Below are positions 62,026-64,000 of a DNA stretch of 64,000 nucleotides, piece after piece. Numbering within the stretch: position 1 is the stretch's first letter; each line of letters opens with the position of its first letter. The position numbers and the translations under genes are program-made. The DNA is from an uncultured Mycoplasmatota bacterium (lineage in GTDB: Bacteria; Bacillota_I; Bacilli_A; RF39; UBA660), in the NCBI GenBank assembly GCA_946528555.1, contig CAMMYS010000029.1, positions 1-64,000 on the forward strand, given 5' to 3'. The notes beneath the pieces are model-generated. The model searched no databases, was not told where the DNA came from, and saw nothing but the letters and a program-made list of their open reading frames with translations.

Positions 62026-63588
62026 ATGGCTTCAAAGAAAAATAAAAAAGAAAAGAAAGTTTTAAAAGAAGAAATAATTGAAAAGAAAGAAGAAGCAATT
62101 GAAGTTGTAGAAGTTAAAAAAACTGAAACTCCTTCTAAAAGAAGAAATATTTTTATTTATTTCTTAATGATGATAGGTGTATTTGGAATTATTAACTTAT
62201 TATCAATGTTTATATCACTTGATTTATCAGAATTAGCAACATATCACAGATATGGTGATGATATAATTATTGAACTATTTTATGCAATTTTAGTTTTAAT
62301 AGTAATGTTACTATTTAAAAATGCTTATGTATTTACAAATAAAAAAGAAAAATTATATAAAGCACTATTTATGGCATCACCAGTTTTGTTATTTTCAATA
62401 ATAATATTGGTTACTAATATAACTAGTGTATCAATGAGTGCTCCTGAAGTATTAACAACAAGTAATATTGTTAGTTTAGCATTGTTATGTGGATTAATTG
62501 GTATTACAGAAGAGTTTTTATGTAGAGGATGGTTACAAAATGAATTTTTAGAAAGATATGGTGATACTAAGAAGAATGTTATAATATCAATTATATTTTC
62601 TTCATTTATATTTGGTTTCATGCATATTACTAACATTTTCTCAACATCACAAAACTTATTTGAAACATTATTACAAATATTAAATGCTATGTCACTTGGA
62701 TTCTTCTTTGGAATTTTATATTATAAGACTAAAAATATTTGGTCAGTAATTATATTACATGCGTTTTATGATTTTGCTATTATGTTTGGAGAATTAGCTA
62801 TTATAAAAGAATGTAGTTATGGAGTAGCAACATCACAAATATTATTAGCAAGTAGTTTATCTACAGCAATGTTAAGTACATTCTGGATTTTATGTTCATT
62901 ATTAATTTATAAGAGATGTAATTTCCCAGATCAAAAAGCATCACTTACAAAAATGAGAGATTTTTATTTAATAGTTATTCCATTAATGGTATTTGCATTT
63001 ATATTTGCTGTATTTCCATATGAAAATATAATTGATGATTATTCAGATTATCTAATTTGTTATAATTATAATGATTTAAAATTAGAAGATAATTATATAT
63101 TACATTATCCAAAATATGATAAATTTAATATAAGAGATAATAGTTCAAAGTCTTCACTAGAATTAGAAAATGATGAAATAAAAGAAGTAGTAAGAGTAGG
63201 TAATTATGATTTCTCAGTATCTTTAAAAAATCAAATGCCAGTTATTAGAAATAATATAACTGAAACAGAAGTTAAATTAAGTGAAGAACCTGCTCATGAT
63301 ATCATAGTAATAGAAAATGAAGATAGTTTTATAATTTCATTTGTAACATTAGATGATAATTTAAATGAACATGTATATATAAGTACATTTATGAATAAAG
63401 AAAACTTATCAAACTCTGATGAATATTTAAATAATGTAGTTGAATCATTTAGAAGATTAGATTTACCAGATGTTGATAGATTAGGATATATTACTATTGA
63501 AGGTAAGAAAGGTAATTATCCTGCATATACTTCTTTAGATCATGATTTGTTCATAGTACTTGATGATGAATTATATATTGTAAAATAA
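62026..63588 (+). CDS. CPBP-family intramembrane metalloprotease
   Basis: 520 residues: a Lys/Glu-rich cytoplasmic start (1-45), about eight membrane helices (45-330) and a 190-residue C-terminal domain, probably outside the cell. The CPBP/Abi motifs are clear: EEFLCRG (EExxxR) at about 163-169, FGFMHI and ILHAFYDF (HxxxD). The family cleaves prenylated or membrane peptides; in Gram-positives some members act in peptide maturation or immunity. The long C-terminal domain is not typical of simple CPBP proteins. Confidence 0.88.
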   Translation: MASKKNKKEKKVLKEEIIEKKEEAIEVVEVKKTETPSKRRNIFIYFLMMIGVFGIINLLSMFISLDLSELATYHRYGDDIIIELFYAILVLIVMLLFKNAYVFTNKKEKLYKALFMASPVLLFSIIILVTNITSVSMSAPEVLTTSNIVSLALLCGLIGITEEFLCRGWLQNEFLERYGDTKKNVIISIIFSSFIFGFMHITNIFSTSQNLFETLLQILNAMSLGFFFGILYYKTKNIWSVIILHAFYDFAIMFGELAIIKECSYGVATSQILLASSLSTAMLSTFWILCSLLIYKRCNFPDQKASLTKMRDFYLIVIPLMVFAFIFAVFPYENIIDDYSDYLICYNYNDLKLEDNYILHYPKYDKFNIRDNSSKSSLELENDEIKEVVRVGNYDFSVSLKNQMPVIRNNITETEVKLSEEPAHDIIVIENEDSFIISFVTLDDNLNEHVYISTFMNKENLSNSDEYLNNVVESFRRLDLPDVDRLGYITIEGKKGNYPAYTSLDHDLFIVLDDELYIVK

Positions 63589-63590
63589 AA

Positions 63591-63614
63591 AAGTGAAGAT
63601 AATCTTCACTTTTT
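63591..63614. terminator. Bidirectional terminator
   Basis: AAGTGAAG / CTTCACTT stem between the convergent genes, flanked by A and T runs. Confidence 0.88.
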
Positions 63615-64000
63615 ATTTGCTTAAAATCATTGGAATAATAATAGGTCTTCTACCAGTTAATTCAATTACATATGCATTTAATTCTAATATTATTCTATTT
63701 TTTAAATCAGTTAAACTAAAACTTGGTTTATCTAATTCTTGATTAATAATTTCAGATGTTTTATCTTGTATTTGCTTTATTAGTTCTTGATTATCATTTA
63801 CTACTACAAAACCTCTTGTAGTGATATTTGGTTCAATTAACATTTTCTTATTTTTAACATCTAAATTTAATATTGCTACTAATACACCATCTGTTGACAT
63901 TATTTTTCTATCTTTAATAATAGATACTCCAACATCACCAATTCTATTACCATCAACATATATTTCATTTATAGGTATTGAACCTTTTCTATAAACTTTA
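63613..64000 (-). CDS. Ribonuclease J, C-terminal part (5' end outside window)
   Basis: The minus-strand frame is open to the right edge, so an internal ATG at 63900 is not the start. Visible are YVDGNRIGDVGVSIIKDRKIMSTDG split over the edge, IEPNITTRGF, and the C-terminal dimerisation domain ending ELTGRRPIIIPMIL. These match the end of RNase J1/J2, a beta-CASP exo/endonuclease of RNA decay. J1 and J2 cannot be told apart from this piece. Confidence 0.9.
   Translation of the reverse strand, partial: KVYRKGSIPINEIYVDGNRIGDVGVSIIKDRKIMSTDGVLVAILNLDVKNKKMLIEPNITTRGFVVVNDNQELIKQIQDKTSEIINQELDKPSFSLTDLKNRIILELNAYVIELTGRRPIIIPMILSK

Noticed and set aside
1..64000. Mycoplasma-type genetic code (TGA as Trp)
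   Set aside because: Trp is TGG throughout, and TGA ends several genes (sortase, galE, prs).
1..64000. CRISPR array, insertion sequences, prophage or integrase genes
   Set aside because: No regularly spaced direct repeats, transposase or integrase motifs, or att-like repeats beside the tRNA were found.

Overview
This 64 kb window is very AT-rich, densely packed DNA from a low-GC Gram-positive bacterium. The evidence is a Bacillus-type (type B) RNase P RNA between gpsB and a rodZ-like gene, a rodZ-pgsA-recA order, HelD, KhpA, YvcK, class B sortase, teichoic acid and LTA synthase-like genes, and RNase J. TGA is used as a stop (for example at galE and prs) and Trp is TGG, so this is not a recoded Mycoplasma. 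Small gaps, many TTG/GTG starts and extended -10 promoters (TGnTATAAT) fit an uncultured, host-associated Bacilli lineage of the RF39/Mollicutes-neighbour kind. That placement is an inference from gene content only.

Region 1 (1-16552) is a surface and pilus island. It begins with the 3' part of an InlB/Listeria-Bacteroides-repeat surface protein. Next come a 1613-residue Cys-rich secreted protein and a pilin-like protein in one operon, then a membrane-tethered class B sortase with a Cys-containing membrane protein. A Tad/Flp-like secretion operon follows: two CpaB-like SAF proteins, the TadA ATPase, TadB and TadC. It is followed by a Cys-rich pilin with its own promoter, a second pilin-like protein, a degenerate TadZ/CpaE, and a small two-helix membrane protein. 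No prepilin peptidase is present in the window.

Region 2 (16641-33103) is for the cell envelope. It has an LTA-synthase-like sulfatase, a minus-strand pair (a dockerin-bearing glucosaminidase with a membrane-anchored cohesin-like protein), and a teichoic acid/phosphopolyol cluster. That cluster holds TagO, GalE, GpsA, three TagB/TagF-type transferases (one fused to a glycosyltransferase), TagD, a HAD phosphatase and a Wzx-type flippase.

Region 3 (33179-64000) is mostly housekeeping: rpsP-khpA, prs (behind a possible attenuator), tsaC, a stand-alone DHH/DHHA1 phosphodiesterase, helD, uvrB, miaB, an MBL hydrolase, priA-fmt, gpsB-rnpB-rodZ-pgsA, recA, yitT, cysS, a VanY-like protein without its usual zinc ligands, yvcK, tRNA-Ala, a CPBP protease and the 3' end of an RNase J gene. 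Between these lie several unrecognised small genes, including a minus-strand operon with an LXG-like helical protein.

No gene-free stretch exceeds about 300 bases. No CRISPR array, insertion sequence or prophage gene was seen. Intergenic regions typically hold a hairpin terminator followed at once by the next gene's -35 element.
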